NCBI GenBank assembly: GCA_016932575.1
Contig: JAFGCO010000055.1
Location: 343,670-407,669 of the forward strand
Direction: 5' to 3'
Source: a bacterium
Lineage (GTDB): Bacteria; Zhuqueibacterota; QNDG01; JAFGCO01
Length of the DNA: 64,000 bases
In this document: piece by piece, positions 28,050-37,815 of the stretch
Layout: every line of letters starts with the position of its first letter
Numbering within the stretch: the stretch's first letter is position 1
Notes under the pieces: generated by a model
Told to the model about the DNA's origin: nothing
Seen by the model: the letters and a program-made list of their open reading frames with translations, nothing else
The model's database searches: none
Made by a program: the position numbers and the translations under genes

Positions 28050-28420
28050 ACAGCACCGTATTGAGTTGTGAAAAATATTGACATTCCATCGATAGTAATG
28101 AAATTCCTGGGGACTTTATGAATAGAAGTATCAGAATCTTTCCCTTCCCGGAAGCTGTCAATGGATAAATTCGTTTTATTCATATGAAATGTATATCACC
28201 TTCGGGAAAGTGTGCCTTGAACTTTTCGAAAGGCTCGTATATAATTTGATGATCGCAAAACCAGGATAACTATTTTTCATCTTGTGGATGATTCCCTTTA
28301 TTTATATATTTATAAATATTTATCAATGTCATTGTAACCCTGAACATGGTTTTTTCGTCTATATATATAATCATGTCCAAATTCGATAAGTGAAAATAAT
28401 TTTGAAAAACAGGGAGCACC
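28050..28420. other. AT-rich intergenic region before the ABC exporter
   Basis: About 370 bases, no convincing gene. Contains a consensus-like promoter (28217-28245) and AT tracts; no RNA gene or repeat recognised. Confidence 0.6.
28217..28245 (+). promoter_or_regulatory. Candidate sigma-70 promoter of ABC exporter operon
   Basis: TTGAAC, 17-base spacer, TATAAT. Transcription would begin near 28252, leaving a leader of about 170 bases before the ATP-binding gene at 28421. Confidence 0.5.
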
Positions 28421-29347
28421 ATGCTTCAAATTACAGATTTGACCAAACGCTTTAAAGATCTGACTGCGGTAGACCGCATTTCTTTTCAGGTTAATCCGGG
28501 AGAAATCTTTGGTTTTCTCGGGCCCAACGGGGCGGGCAAGACCACCACGATCAACTGTATCTGCGGGCTCTTAAAGCCGGATTCTGGCGCGATCACCATT
28601 GACGGTCAGGATGTTGTTGCCGGCGGGGACCAAGTGCGTAAAATGTTAGGTGTGGTACCCCAGGAAGTGGCCCTGTATGAAGAGTTCAATGCCATAGAGA
28701 ACCTGCAATTCTGGGGCGGATTGTACGGATTGAAGCGCAGCCAGCTGAAATCACGTGTCGATACACTTTTAGAATTAACCGGGCTCAAAGACCGTGCAAA
28801 AGACGCAGTCAGCACTTATTCCGGCGGTATGAAGCGCCGGCTCAATATGGCCGCAGGCATGATTCACCAGCCCAAACTGCTTCTGCTGGATGAGCCCACT
28901 GTGGGCATCGATCCCCAGGCGCGGCACCAGATGCTGGATACGGTCCGGCATGTGGCTGGGCAGGGCACCACGATTCTGTATACCACCCATTATATGGATG
29001 AAGCGGAAACGCTTTGCGACCGGATCGCCATTATTGATCACGGACGCATTCTGGCCATGGGTATCCAGACGGAAATACAGCAGATTGTGGGAGAGAACCG
29101 GTTGCTGAAAGTCACGGGAGCTTTCGAGAAATCGACAGCCGAATCCCTGCCGCAAAAAATGAAAGATCTGGTGCTGTTATCGATTCAGGAAAACGAGGTG
29201 TTGTACAGTCTGCCGATCAAGCAGACGACAGGCGCGTTTCTGGAAATTCTGATGAAATCCGGTTTTGAAATCGACCATCTTGCGATTAAAGAACCCAGTC
29301 TGGACTCGGTGTTTATTAAACTGACCGGAAGGGAGCTGAGGGATTGA
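28421..29347 (+). CDS. ABC exporter ATP-binding protein
   Basis: 308-residue ABC-2-type ATPase. Walker A GPNGAGKT (34-41), Q-loop VPQE, signature YSGGMKRRLN, Walker B LLLLDEPTVGID and the H-loop in YTTHYMDE. A C-terminal extension of about 90 residues is typical of the NatA/CcmA-like drug and polymer exporters. GGGAGC precedes the ATG. The stop overlaps the next gene, the first permease. Confidence 0.95.
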   Translation: MLQITDLTKRFKDLTAVDRISFQVNPGEIFGFLGPNGAGKTTTINCICGLLKPDSGAITIDGQDVVAGGDQVRKMLGVVPQEVALYEEFNAIENLQFWGGLYGLKRSQLKSRVDTLLELTGLKDRAKDAVSTYSGGMKRRLNMAAGMIHQPKLLLLDEPTVGIDPQARHQMLDTVRHVAGQGTTILYTTHYMDEAETLCDRIAIIDHGRILAMGIQTEIQQIVGENRLLKVTGAFEKSTAESLPQKMKDLVLLSIQENEVLYSLPIKQTTGAFLEILMKSGFEIDHLAIKEPSLDSVFIKLTGRELRD

Positions 29348-30588
29348 TCTGGAAATTGATTCAAAAAGACATCAGGCGGCGGATCAAACAGCCGGCCGGT
29401 TATTTAATTCTTGTGGCCATGCCTCTGTTGTTCGCTTTGCTGATCGGGCTGGTGTTTGGTCCCAAAGAATCCGGGGAATCGCTGATTCGGGTAAAAATGC
29501 TGATCGAAGACCGTGATGATTCTTTTGCCTCGCATTTTATTGCCAATGCGTTCGGAAATGAAGAATTGCAGAATATGTTCGATGTCTCAGTTGCGGACAG
29601 CGGGGCTGGACGGCCGCTTATGGATCAGGGAAGGGCCTCGGCCTTGTTGATTATCCCGCAGGGATTCGGGGATTCCCTTATTCATCAAAATAATGTGGCG
29701 CTCACGCTGATTAAAAATCCCAGTGAAGCTTTCGCTCCCAAAATTGCCGAAGAAACCATTCAGATTCTGGCCGAAGGCGGTGACCGGCTGGTGTCCATGG
29801 CCGAAGGTCCCTTAACGACCATTCGTCGCCGGCTGGATTCTGACACTGAGATCTCCGAACCGGAAATAGCCCTGATGGGAATTCAATTGTACCGCATGAT
29901 CAGAAAGGTGGACAATATTCTGTTTCCGCCCCTGATCACAATAAATACTTCCACTTCCGACGATTCGGAAGAAGGCAGCGACCTGTCTTCTCTATATGCC
30001 TATATTCTCTGCGGCGTCCTGGTGATGGCCCTTCTGTTCAGCCTGGAAGTGTTGAGCCGCGATTTTTTTCTGGAACAGGAAAATCATACGCTGACCCGAC
30101 AGCGTGTCGCTACAGGCATAGCCCGATTTGTTCTGGCGAAGATGGGCTTTGTTTATCTATCCGGACTGATTTCGTTTGTTCTGGTGTGGATGATCGCGAT
30201 TCCGTTATTCGGCATTTCCCTTTCTCTGATTCAAGTCGGCCGAATGGCCCTGTTTTCTCTGGTGCTGATGGCCGGATTAAACGGTGTCATCACCATGATT
30301 TATGCACTGGCGAAAAACCGGAATCAGGGCCAGTCCATCGCTCCGGCTGTGATTTTAGGATTCAGTATGCTGGGAGGCGCCATGGTACCCCTGGAAAACT
30401 TCCCGCCGTTTATACGCCAGATTTCTGTGGTTTCGCCTGTCTATTGGGGCATCGATGCGCTTCGAAAGATCACACTCGCAGATGCCTCGCTGCGAGACAT
30501 TTCAACCCATATTGCGATTCTGACAGCAGTCGCTGTTTTATTGCTCATTCCTTCCATTATTTTTCAACAAAGGAAATTTCGCTCATGA
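29344..30588 (+). CDS. ABC-2 exporter permease 1
   Basis: 414 residues starting at TTG within the stop of the ATPase gene. It has one N-terminal helix, a large extracytoplasmic domain (about 45-215), then five or six helices at the C-terminus with an ABC-2 signature region around MLGGAMVPLENFPPFIRQISVVSPVYWGIDALR. Topology matches the NatB/YhhJ type. It is coupled to the second permease by ATGA overlap; the two permeases probably form the heterodimeric channel. Confidence 0.88.
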   Translation: MIWKLIQKDIRRRIKQPAGYLILVAMPLLFALLIGLVFGPKESGESLIRVKMLIEDRDDSFASHFIANAFGNEELQNMFDVSVADSGAGRPLMDQGRASALLIIPQGFGDSLIHQNNVALTLIKNPSEAFAPKIAEETIQILAEGGDRLVSMAEGPLTTIRRRLDSDTEISEPEIALMGIQLYRMIRKVDNILFPPLITINTSTSDDSEEGSDLSSLYAYILCGVLVMALLFSLEVLSRDFFLEQENHTLTRQRVATGIARFVLAKMGFVYLSGLISFVLVWMIAIPLFGISLSLIQVGRMALFSLVLMAGLNGVITMIYALAKNRNQGQSIAPAVILGFSMLGGAMVPLENFPPFIRQISVVSPVYWGIDALRKITLADASLRDISTHIAILTAVAVLLLIPSIIFQQRKFRS

Positions 30589-31733
30589 AAGCCATCTGGC
30601 TCATCGGCAGACAAAGCCTGCAGTTTTTAATTAAAGATAAAACCAGCCTGATCTGGTTCTTAATTGTACCTGTAATGTATATTGCCGTTTTTGGCTATGC
30701 TTTTCGGCATACCGGATCCGATCCTTCTCAATATAAAGCGGACCTGGCCGTTTACAACCGGGACGGAGGTCTGTTCGCAAAACGGTTCATCTCATATTTA
30801 AAATCCGAGAATCTGGTCATCGATTCCCTGACACAGATCCCGCAAAATCCACCGGTACGCATGATCACCATCCCTGATACTTTTTCTGCAAACCTCCAGG
30901 CTGAAAAACCGGTTGTGCTTGAATTCCAAAAACGGTCAGATGCGAATGCTCAGGCCAGTATGACTGCAGAGATGGCAGTAAGAAAGGCCTATTTCCGGCT
31001 GCTGGCCGATATGGCCCAGCTCCGGTTATCGAGAAGAAAAATCAGCAATGCCGGATTCCAAATCCTGGATCAGCGAGTGCCAATACTCACGGTGAATTCC
31101 GAATACGCGGGCCGCCATGTGACCATTCCCCAGGGATTCAGTCAGCAGGTGCCGGCACAAATTATTCAATTCACTACCCTCATGCTCTTTATTTATGCAG
31201 GCAGTGCCATACTGGAGGAAAAAAACCGGGGACTGCTGCGCCGCATCAAAACCACGCCGATCCGGTTCTGGCAGATATTTCTGGGAAAGCTGCTATTTAT
31301 TTTGCTGCTCGGATTGACTCAAAGTCTGTTGATTCTCGGTATCGGACGATTTGTATTCGGTGTTTATCTGGGTTCGTCACTGGCTTCATTGGCAGGTGTT
31401 CTTATCGTTTTTATACTGGCCATTGGATCGATCGGCCTTTGTCTGGGCTTTTTCATTCGCAATCCAGAAAAAATGGTGGGATTGGCCATTATTTCCGGAC
31501 TGGCCATGGCTTCGTTGAGCGGCTGCTGGTGGCCAATCGAAGTTATGCCCACATGGATGCAAAGGATGGCTACGGTTCTGCCGACCGGTATGGCACTTAA
31601 GGCGCTGCACAGTCTGATTTCTTTTGGAAAAGGAGTGTCAGACATCCTGCCGTATTTAATCGGACTGCTGCTGACTGCCGGGCTTTTTTCTTTGATTTTC
31701 GGCCGCTTTCTGCTGAAATACCAGGAGGGGTAA
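30585..31733 (+). CDS. ABC-2 exporter permease 2
   Basis: 382 residues from ATG 30585 (AAAGGAA upstream, ATGA overlap with permease 1). The same layout: N-terminal helix, extracytoplasmic domain, then a C-terminal helix bundle with ILEEKNRGLLRRIKTTPIRFWQIFLGKLL and ASLSGCWWPIEVMPTWMQRMATVLPTGMALKAL, a standard ABC-2 membrane motif. The frame is open further upstream but that stretch overlaps permease 1 out of phase and is not coding. Substrate unknown. Confidence 0.88.
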   Translation: MKAIWLIGRQSLQFLIKDKTSLIWFLIVPVMYIAVFGYAFRHTGSDPSQYKADLAVYNRDGGLFAKRFISYLKSENLVIDSLTQIPQNPPVRMITIPDTFSANLQAEKPVVLEFQKRSDANAQASMTAEMAVRKAYFRLLADMAQLRLSRRKISNAGFQILDQRVPILTVNSEYAGRHVTIPQGFSQQVPAQIIQFTTLMLFIYAGSAILEEKNRGLLRRIKTTPIRFWQIFLGKLLFILLLGLTQSLLILGIGRFVFGVYLGSSLASLAGVLIVFILAIGSIGLCLGFFIRNPEKMVGLAIISGLAMASLSGCWWPIEVMPTWMQRMATVLPTGMALKALHSLISFGKGVSDILPYLIGLLLTAGLFSLIFGRFLLKYQEG

Positions 31734-31917
31734 TTTATCTTATAAGTGCCGTTTTTAAAAATCGTTGATAATAACAACCTCCCTGATTGATCGCCGCACT
31801 CCTGCTGTTAAAAATCTTAATAATATATCTTGATTGTCTTCGAATTATTCCCGAAATTACGTATGAAATAAGTCGAATCATATATTTTTTATCATATATT
31901 GCTGAATTGGATGAAAG

Positions 31918-32766
31918 ATGATTGTCTACTACAACGGAGATTATATTGAAAAGAAACAAGTCATTATTTCTCCGGATGACCGGGGATTTCTGTTCGCTGA
32001 TGGTACCTATGAAGTCATCCGAGTCTATCATCACCGGATTTTTCGGCTGGACAACCATTTACAGCGATTAAGGCGCAGCCTTCAGGAAATCGAGATCGAT
32101 CATATGGATGTTTCATTCCTCCGGGAAACAGGGGAAACATTGATCCAGAGAAATCCGGAAATCGCCCGTGATGCCGTCATGTATATCCAGATTACGCGGG
32201 GGGCGGCTCCCCGGCATCATGAATTTCCGGATCAAATTCAACCGACGGTATATGCCGCGCTGTCCAGATGTCCGGTCGAACGGAATCAGATTGTCCGGGG
32301 TATTAAAATCATTCTGCAGCCGGATCAACGCTGGGGCCGATGCGATATCAAGTCCATTGCGCTCCTGCCCAATATTTTGGCTGCAGAGGAGGCCCGCCGG
32401 CAGGATGCCTATGAGGCCGTGTTCGTGAGGGATGGGATCATTACGGAAGGTACACGAACCAATATCGCCGCGGTTTTTAACGGGCAAGTTCACACGCATC
32501 CCATCGGGCATCACATTCTTGGCGGTATTACGCGGGACATCGTGCTTGAGTTATGTGGGAAGATGGACATTCCGGTCATTGAAAAGCCGATTTCTGAAGA
32601 ACAGATAATGCTGGCTGATGAAGTTTTTCTCATGGGAACAACCACAGAGATAGGCCCGGTAATTCAGGTGAATGAGATTAAAATTGGAGAGGGGAGTCCG
32701 GGACCTGTCACAAAACAGCTGCGCAAAGCATTTCAGGGATTGATCGATAATCCCGATCAATATTAA
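31918..32766 (+). CDS. dat: D-amino-acid transaminase (class IV)
   Basis: 282-residue fold-type IV PLP enzyme. Key positions match D-alanine transaminase: DRGFLFADGTYEV with Tyr-31, RGAAPRHHEFPD with Arg-99 and His-101 (the D-specific carboxylate trap, RxH), the PLP lysine in RCDIKSIALLPN (Lys-145) and ITEGTRTN with Glu-177. It interconverts D-alanine and D-glutamate for cell-wall synthesis. The Arg-x-His pair argues against branched-chain or aminodeoxychorismate enzymes. A strong bidirectional terminator follows. Confidence 0.92.
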   Translation: MIVYYNGDYIEKKQVIISPDDRGFLFADGTYEVIRVYHHRIFRLDNHLQRLRRSLQEIEIDHMDVSFLRETGETLIQRNPEIARDAVMYIQITRGAAPRHHEFPDQIQPTVYAALSRCPVERNQIVRGIKIILQPDQRWGRCDIKSIALLPNILAAEEARRQDAYEAVFVRDGIITEGTRTNIAAVFNGQVHTHPIGHHILGGITRDIVLELCGKMDIPVIEKPISEEQIMLADEVFLMGTTTEIGPVIQVNEIKIGEGSPGPVTKQLRKAFQGLIDNPDQY

Positions 32767-32799
32767 AAAGCCGTCCTCGATCATTGAGGACGGCTTTTT
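32765..32799. terminator. Bidirectional Rho-independent terminator
   Basis: A 14-bp perfect stem, AAAAAGCCGTCCTC (32765-32778) with GAGGACGGCTTTTT (32786-32799), 7-base loop. It carries a T-run on both strands and separates the plus-strand dat gene from the minus-strand operon ending at 32843. Confidence 0.92.
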
Positions 32800-32842
32800 A
32801 AGGAAGAATAAACCATACTGGATGGATGATAACATCAAAGGA

Positions 32843-33895
32843 TTATTTTATATTCTCCGGCAAATCTTCAACCCATTTAACAACCTTATCAAAATTGTAT
32901 TTGGTCACTTTATAAACCAGACCGTCTTCCTGGGTCTGCATGTAATATCCCTTGTCTTTTTCATACATCTTGCCGAAAAGCACATTTTCTTTGCTTCCGT
33001 CCGCTTTTTGAAAAATAATATAATGAGAAGGTCTTCCGAGACCGTATTGATTGATTTTATTCATCTGCATCAGTGAGTTTGAGATTCGATCCACCACTTC
33101 TGTTGCACGAATTTTGCCCACATCCCGGAAAAAATCATTTATCTTTTTCTGATCCAGGTCTTTCTCGCGATTATTTTTCACCAGCACCCATTCTTTTACC
33201 TGTTTGGTGACCGTAGAATCACCGATGGTTTCTTCTTTGGTTTTTTCCACATTCCGGATATGCACATTTCGGCCTTTGGATACCAGCGCCAATTCAGTAT
33301 AATCGTCTGCTTTTTTATCCACGGCCTGCAAATCGACCCATATGTTTTGCTTCAATACAGTCAGTGTGTCGGCTTCACCATAGACCGAAAGCGTGGAAAG
33401 CAGATTTTTATCCACAGCATAGACTTTTTCGAATCCCGCAAACCGGACGAATCCTGTGTTCGCATCTTTTGCCCGCTTGCCGATAATCAAATTGGCCAAT
33501 GGCTTTTCTCCCTGGTCTTTGAGAATCAGATGAATTCCCTGGGCATCTGTAATCTTGTACGTTTCCAGATGTTTCGGATCTTTTGACCGGATCTGGCCTG
33601 TCATTTCAAGAATGTCTTTAAGCAGGTTATCGATTTTACTTTGATTGCCTTTGGCATTAAAATGACTCGGGATCCGCCATTGATCTTCCACCCTGGCAAT
33701 CAACACCTGGGCCGGCTCGCCGTCAGTTTCTTTGTAAATTTCAATATGGTGCACATCTTTGGCCGAAAAACCGAACACCACATTTTGAACCAGGTCGTCT
33801 ACATTAACACCCTTTTGCCGTGGAATGGTAATCAGATAAATTACCACAAGTACGGCGAATACAATGGCCAGTTTCTGTAAAAATTTTCTATCCAT
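32843..33895 (-). CDS. DUF4340 protein of Gld-type ABC operon
   Basis: About 350 residues. One N-terminal membrane helix (KLAIVFAVLVVIYLITI) then an extracytoplasmic domain with two similar halves (for example WRIPSHFNAKGNQSKIDNLLKDILEMTG and later DLDQKKINDFFRDVGKIRATEVVD), as in DUF4340. The start at 33895 has GAGGGAT about seven bases upstream. Last gene of the GldA/GldF/GldG-like operon; in other bacteria DUF4340 regularly accompanies these transporters. Function unknown. Confidence 0.85.
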   Translation of the reverse strand: MDRKFLQKLAIVFAVLVVIYLITIPRQKGVNVDDLVQNVVFGFSAKDVHHIEIYKETDGEPAQVLIARVEDQWRIPSHFNAKGNQSKIDNLLKDILEMTGQIRSKDPKHLETYKITDAQGIHLILKDQGEKPLANLIIGKRAKDANTGFVRFAGFEKVYAVDKNLLSTLSVYGEADTLTVLKQNIWVDLQAVDKKADDYTELALVSKGRNVHIRNVEKTKEETIGDSTVTKQVKEWVLVKNNREKDLDQKKINDFFRDVGKIRATEVVDRISNSLMQMNKINQYGLGRPSHYIIFQKADGSKENVLFGKMYEKDKGYYMQTQEDGLVYKVTKYNFDKVVKWVEDLPENIK

Positions 33896-33980
33896 AGAAC
33901 AATCCCTCAATTCTTTATATGATCATTCGCGGAGTTCAGACGACAGACATAACCGTTTTGATTCAAATCATCCTCTCTGA

Positions 33981-35777
33981 CTATTTTTTCTTTCTGCGAA
34001 TATTCAGATAAATTCCCAATCCGACAAAGCACAGAGGAACAAACCAGATCACGAAGAATTTGGAAAATGCCTTTGCTGCCGGACTGGTTTCCCTGATACG
34101 ATGAGCCGCCAGATTTTTCGAACGGATATTGATCAGCTCATCACCCAGAGTCAGTGCATCCACACAATTGATGAGCAGCGCCTTATGGCTGGTCACGCTC
34201 TCCAGCATGTCGCTCTTGAAAATATTGCTGCACCCGATGGCAATGATTTTGTTTTCTTTTGACGGACCGATAATTTCCGATGGCAAATTCAGGGGAGCTT
34301 CTTCACTTTCTTCACCCGGTTCCTTTGGCCATTCGGGGATATTCACATCCACATATTTGGGCTTGAATTTACCCTGTATCAGAATGCCCAGCGGCTGGTA
34401 TCTCAGCACGTTTTCCAAAGCGGGCGGATCTTCATTCACCGGACCGTAACCGGCGCCTTCTCGTGTCCAGCTGAAATCACTGGAGGTAAACAGCGGCTCG
34501 TAATTCAGTGTGTCCTGCTCCAATTTGTCCTCGTTCACAGTCAAACGGGTACCGTACATATAAAAAAGATCGTTCACCCCATTCGCAATGGAAAGGTTAT
34601 TATTAATACTCTGTGTGTTTACACGAATCATCACCGGTTTGGTTACCGGTTCCATTCGCTGTTCACGCACCTGAAAAATGCCCATGGACCGGGTTTTATA
34701 GACTGGAACCTGAATAAAAGCCGTGTTTTTGTCCATGAACATCTTGTTGTCAAATTCGAATCCGTATTTTTTTACCAGGTCATTGATATTGATGTTGGTG
34801 GGCATGCCCCTGAGGTCAAATTCACCGGGTGCATTACGGGCCGGAGAAATCTGATAATTATGCATATTGGCGGCCATAACGAGGCGGACTCCACGATGTA
34901 CAAGCTTGTCGATTTCATAAAGCTGACGTTCGTTCAAAGGCTGATCGAGCATGAGCACCATGGTTTGAATATCATAAGGAATGGGATCTTCCAATTTGAT
35001 ATTGGTCCGGGTAACATCATATCCCTGTTCCCGAAGCAGTTTAACCGTGGTCTCGTACATATCCGGCGGGGTTTGCTGTCGATAGTACTGCTGCATTTGC
35101 GGCGGTATTTCGGGATCGGAAGGATAAAAACCGATTTTCGGACGTTTGTTGCTGATCAGCTTGTAAATCCGGGACATAATTTCATATTCCAGTGTCCCGA
35201 AGGTTTCAGGCCGAACCTCCTCGATAATATCTTCCTTCCGATCCAGGTAGGACAAGACCAGTGAAGAGTAAACCCGCTTAATGGCGAATTCATCCCGTTC
35301 CGTGCTTTGCACGCCAAAAGGAATCACGCCTTTTTCATACAGACGCTCTGCGATTTTTTTACGTGTAATCTTCGATTTTTCGTCTGTTTCGCCTGTTTCT
35401 TCGGCTTCCTGCTGTTTTTTTTCTTCATAGGATTCTTTTTCTTCTTCCGCCGAAGGATCAAAAACTTTATAGGTCAGCATGCCTTTGGACGCCGTTTCCA
35501 GATCTTTCAGTTTGTCAATCACGTCCCGTTCCAGGTTCTTCCACTGGGTGGGCATTTTTTCCGATGAAGAAACATAATAGGTGATTTCAATCGGCGCTTC
35601 TAATTTTGCGAGTATTTTTTTTACGGAAGGTGACAGTTTATACACTTGATCCGCAGTCAAGTCCAGACGACCCAGATTCAGATTGTTGAAAATCATGTTC
35701 AGCAATATGGCAATAAAGCCCAACAATACAGCGCCGATCACAAAGGTCGTGAGAAACTCTTTCTTCAAGTTTTTCAT
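33981..35777 (-). CDS. GldG-like ABC transporter auxiliary protein
   Basis: 598 residues. An N-terminal helix is followed by 'LNLGRLDLTADQVYKLSPSVKKIL', the GldG-type opening, then a large extracytoplasmic domain (with an acidic Glu/Lys-rich linker around 105-135 and DQPLNERQLYEIDKLVHRGVRLVMAAN), and a final helix (FSKFFVIWFVPLCFVGLGIYL) with a basic tail. Belongs to the GldG/ABC-type auxiliary family, which in Flavobacterium is part of a transporter linked to gliding. Here it lies directly after the GldF-like permease (2-base gap). Confidence 0.9.
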   Translation of the reverse strand: MKNLKKEFLTTFVIGAVLLGFIAILLNMIFNNLNLGRLDLTADQVYKLSPSVKKILAKLEAPIEITYYVSSSEKMPTQWKNLERDVIDKLKDLETASKGMLTYKVFDPSAEEEKESYEEKKQQEAEETGETDEKSKITRKKIAERLYEKGVIPFGVQSTERDEFAIKRVYSSLVLSYLDRKEDIIEEVRPETFGTLEYEIMSRIYKLISNKRPKIGFYPSDPEIPPQMQQYYRQQTPPDMYETTVKLLREQGYDVTRTNIKLEDPIPYDIQTMVLMLDQPLNERQLYEIDKLVHRGVRLVMAANMHNYQISPARNAPGEFDLRGMPTNININDLVKKYGFEFDNKMFMDKNTAFIQVPVYKTRSMGIFQVREQRMEPVTKPVMIRVNTQSINNNLSIANGVNDLFYMYGTRLTVNEDKLEQDTLNYEPLFTSSDFSWTREGAGYGPVNEDPPALENVLRYQPLGILIQGKFKPKYVDVNIPEWPKEPGEESEEAPLNLPSEIIGPSKENKIIAIGCSNIFKSDMLESVTSHKALLINCVDALTLGDELINIRSKNLAAHRIRETSPAAKAFSKFFVIWFVPLCFVGLGIYLNIRRKKK

Positions 35778-35779
35778 GA

Positions 35780-36508
35780 CTAATATTTTCTCCTTTCCAA
35801 TGCTTTGGCGTTGAGATAGATAAACAGTGCCGTGAGTGAGATAAAGTAGATGATACTCTTGATATCGATCACGCCGCGCTCAATGTCATTAAAATGGCGT
35901 GTGACACCCACATAGCTATAGAGAAAACTGCCCAGACCGGGTATCCAGCCGTCGATCACCATGGGCACATACTGCCAGCCGACCAGCACCAGAAATCCGC
36001 AGGCCAGGCTGGTGATGATCAATGAAACAATTTGGTCTGAGAAAAATCCTGAAATAAAAATACCGACAGCCAGAAAAAAACCACCCAGCATAATGGCGCC
36101 AAAATACCCACCGATCATCGGGCCTATATCCGGTTTGCCCAGGAATACCAGTAAGATGGGGATGGTCAGGGTGCCGGCCAGACCCACCAGATAAAATATC
36201 AGTCCCGCCAGATATTTACCCAGAACGATGGCTTCGGTTCTTATGGGCAATGTCAGCAAAAGCTCGACCGTTCCTAATTTATAATCTTCAGACCATAACC
36301 GCATGGAAATGGCCGGGATAAATATCAGACCCAATATCAGAGGCAGAGTAGAAAAGAAAGCCCGCATATCTGCATTCCCGAAGAAAAAGAAATGAAACAT
36401 GTAGATACTTGCATTCAGCACAATAAAAATAATGCAGAAAACATAGGCAATCGGCGAATAGAAATATTGTTTCAGCTCTCGTTTTAAAATGATTGCAACA
36501 TCATTCAT
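35780..36508 (-). CDS. GldF-like ABC-2 permease
   Basis: 242 residues, six membrane helices, beginning NDVAIILKRELKQYFYSPIAYVFCIIF, a conserved GldF/ABC-2 start, and carrying 'RLWSEDYKLGTVELLLTLPI' between helices 2 and 3. It forms the membrane part of the GldA-GldF exporter. It overlaps the ATPase gene by four bases, so their translation is coupled. Confidence 0.9.
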   Translation of the reverse strand: MNDVAIILKRELKQYFYSPIAYVFCIIFIVLNASIYMFHFFFFGNADMRAFFSTLPLILGLIFIPAISMRLWSEDYKLGTVELLLTLPIRTEAIVLGKYLAGLIFYLVGLAGTLTIPILLVFLGKPDIGPMIGGYFGAIMLGGFFLAVGIFISGFFSDQIVSLIITSLACGFLVLVGWQYVPMVIDGWIPGLGSFLYSYVGVTRHFNDIERGVIDIKSIIYFISLTALFIYLNAKALERRKY

Positions 36509-37458
36509 GCAGTCCCTCCTTCCTGACCACTGGAGCGGGTGAGACGAATAAAAGATTCTTCAAGAGATAATCGTTCACGGCTAAATTCAACGATATCCCA
36601 TTTGTTTTCACGGATCACATGGTTTAAATCAGGCAGGATATCTGTTTTGGATGGAAAGTAAATATGCCCGCCCACAACCCCGCGAGGTGTGTTTTCATCA
36701 AACTCGATCTCTTCGGCACCCTTGATTTTATTGATGGCAGATTGAAAATCCTTCTTGGTGCCTTTTACGGATATATACACTGAGTTCCGCTTGGTGACCT
36801 GCTGAATCAGGTCATCAAAACTGCCATCTGCCACCAGGCGTCCTTCATTCACAACCAGGATACGATCCGACACCGTTGATACTTCCGTAAGAATATGCGT
36901 ACTGAGAATAATGGTTTTATCACGAGATAAATTCCGGATGAGATTGCGAATACCGATGATCTGCAAAGGATCCAGACCAGAAGTCGGTTCGTCTAAGATT
37001 AAAATTTCCGGATCATGAATCAGAGCCTGGGCCAGACAGGTTCGTTGTTTATACCCCTTGGAAAGCACTCCGATTTTTCGGTTGAGAACCGGAGCCAGAC
37101 CCGCTGCTTCAACAACCCAGTCGTACCGCTGTTTGAATTTTCCATTCAAATGCCGGGCCTGGCCGATGAATTCCAGATACTCATGAACCAGCATATCATA
37201 ATAAAGCGGTACGGTTTCAGGAAGATAACCGATCATCCGTCGTACAGACAGGGGATCTTTCATAACATCATACCCCCCTACCATGCAGGTGCCCGATGTC
37301 GGTGCCGTATAGGTGGTGATGATTTTCATTGCCGTTGATTTACCGGCGCCATTGGGCCCGACAAAACCGACAATTTGCCCCTTTTCCACGGAAAAACTGA
37401 CATCCGTTAAAGCCGGGGTGAGTCCATAGTTTTTACATACATTTTTTAGTTCAATCAT
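36505..37458 (-). CDS. GldA-like ABC ATP-binding protein
   Basis: 317 residues. Walker A GPNGAGKS, Q-loop LPET, signature LSKGYKQRTCLAQAL, Walker B ILILDEPTSGLD and STHILTE. The 90-residue C-terminal extension is typical of GldA. First gene of a four-gene operon with GldF-, GldG- and DUF4340-like proteins. It may export a lipid or polysaccharide or help surface-protein assembly; a gliding role cannot be assumed since the other gld genes are not in view. The promoter must lie in 37459-37815. Confidence 0.92.
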   Translation of the reverse strand: MIELKNVCKNYGLTPALTDVSFSVEKGQIVGFVGPNGAGKSTAMKIITTYTAPTSGTCMVGGYDVMKDPLSVRRMIGYLPETVPLYYDMLVHEYLEFIGQARHLNGKFKQRYDWVVEAAGLAPVLNRKIGVLSKGYKQRTCLAQALIHDPEILILDEPTSGLDPLQIIGIRNLIRNLSRDKTIILSTHILTEVSTVSDRILVVNEGRLVADGSFDDLIQQVTKRNSVYISVKGTKKDFQSAINKIKGAEEIEFDENTPRGVVGGHIYFPSKTDILPDLNHVIRENKWDIVEFSRERLSLEESFIRLTRSSGQEGGTA

Positions 37459-37815
37459 AACGCATCCCTCTGTTACGATTCCACGGTGAAGAAATCACCC
37501 GTAAATAAAATTAATAAAATGAAAAAGAAAGTATAACCCAATAATAAATCTTCTTATATTGCTTTTTAATCCTGGTTATTTTAGCAAAATGAATCTAAAT
37601 ATAATAATTATTCCTTTTTCTGTCAACCCGTTTTTGGGACTCTTTACTCATATCCATCTATTTTTTTTAGTTATTCTGTCATCAAGAATATCTTGAAAAT
37701 AAAAGACGAATGAAACATTGAAAAAGTTTTATAAAAAGATCATTTTTTTTGCATTCAACCGGGATTATATTAAATTGCGGTATCGGATCCGTTTTTTACC
37801 TCGAATCAATATTGG
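37459..37815. other. Divergent intergenic region
   Basis: About 357 AT-rich bases between the minus-strand Gld-like operon and the plus-strand sigma-factor operon. Promoters for both must lie here. I see no consensus sigma-70 pair that stands out, no RNA gene and no repeat. Confidence 0.55.

Noticed and set aside
30186..30584. Upstream extension of ABC permease 2
   Set aside because: Lies inside permease 1 in another frame; ATG 30585 has AAAGGAA and the expected ATGA overlap.
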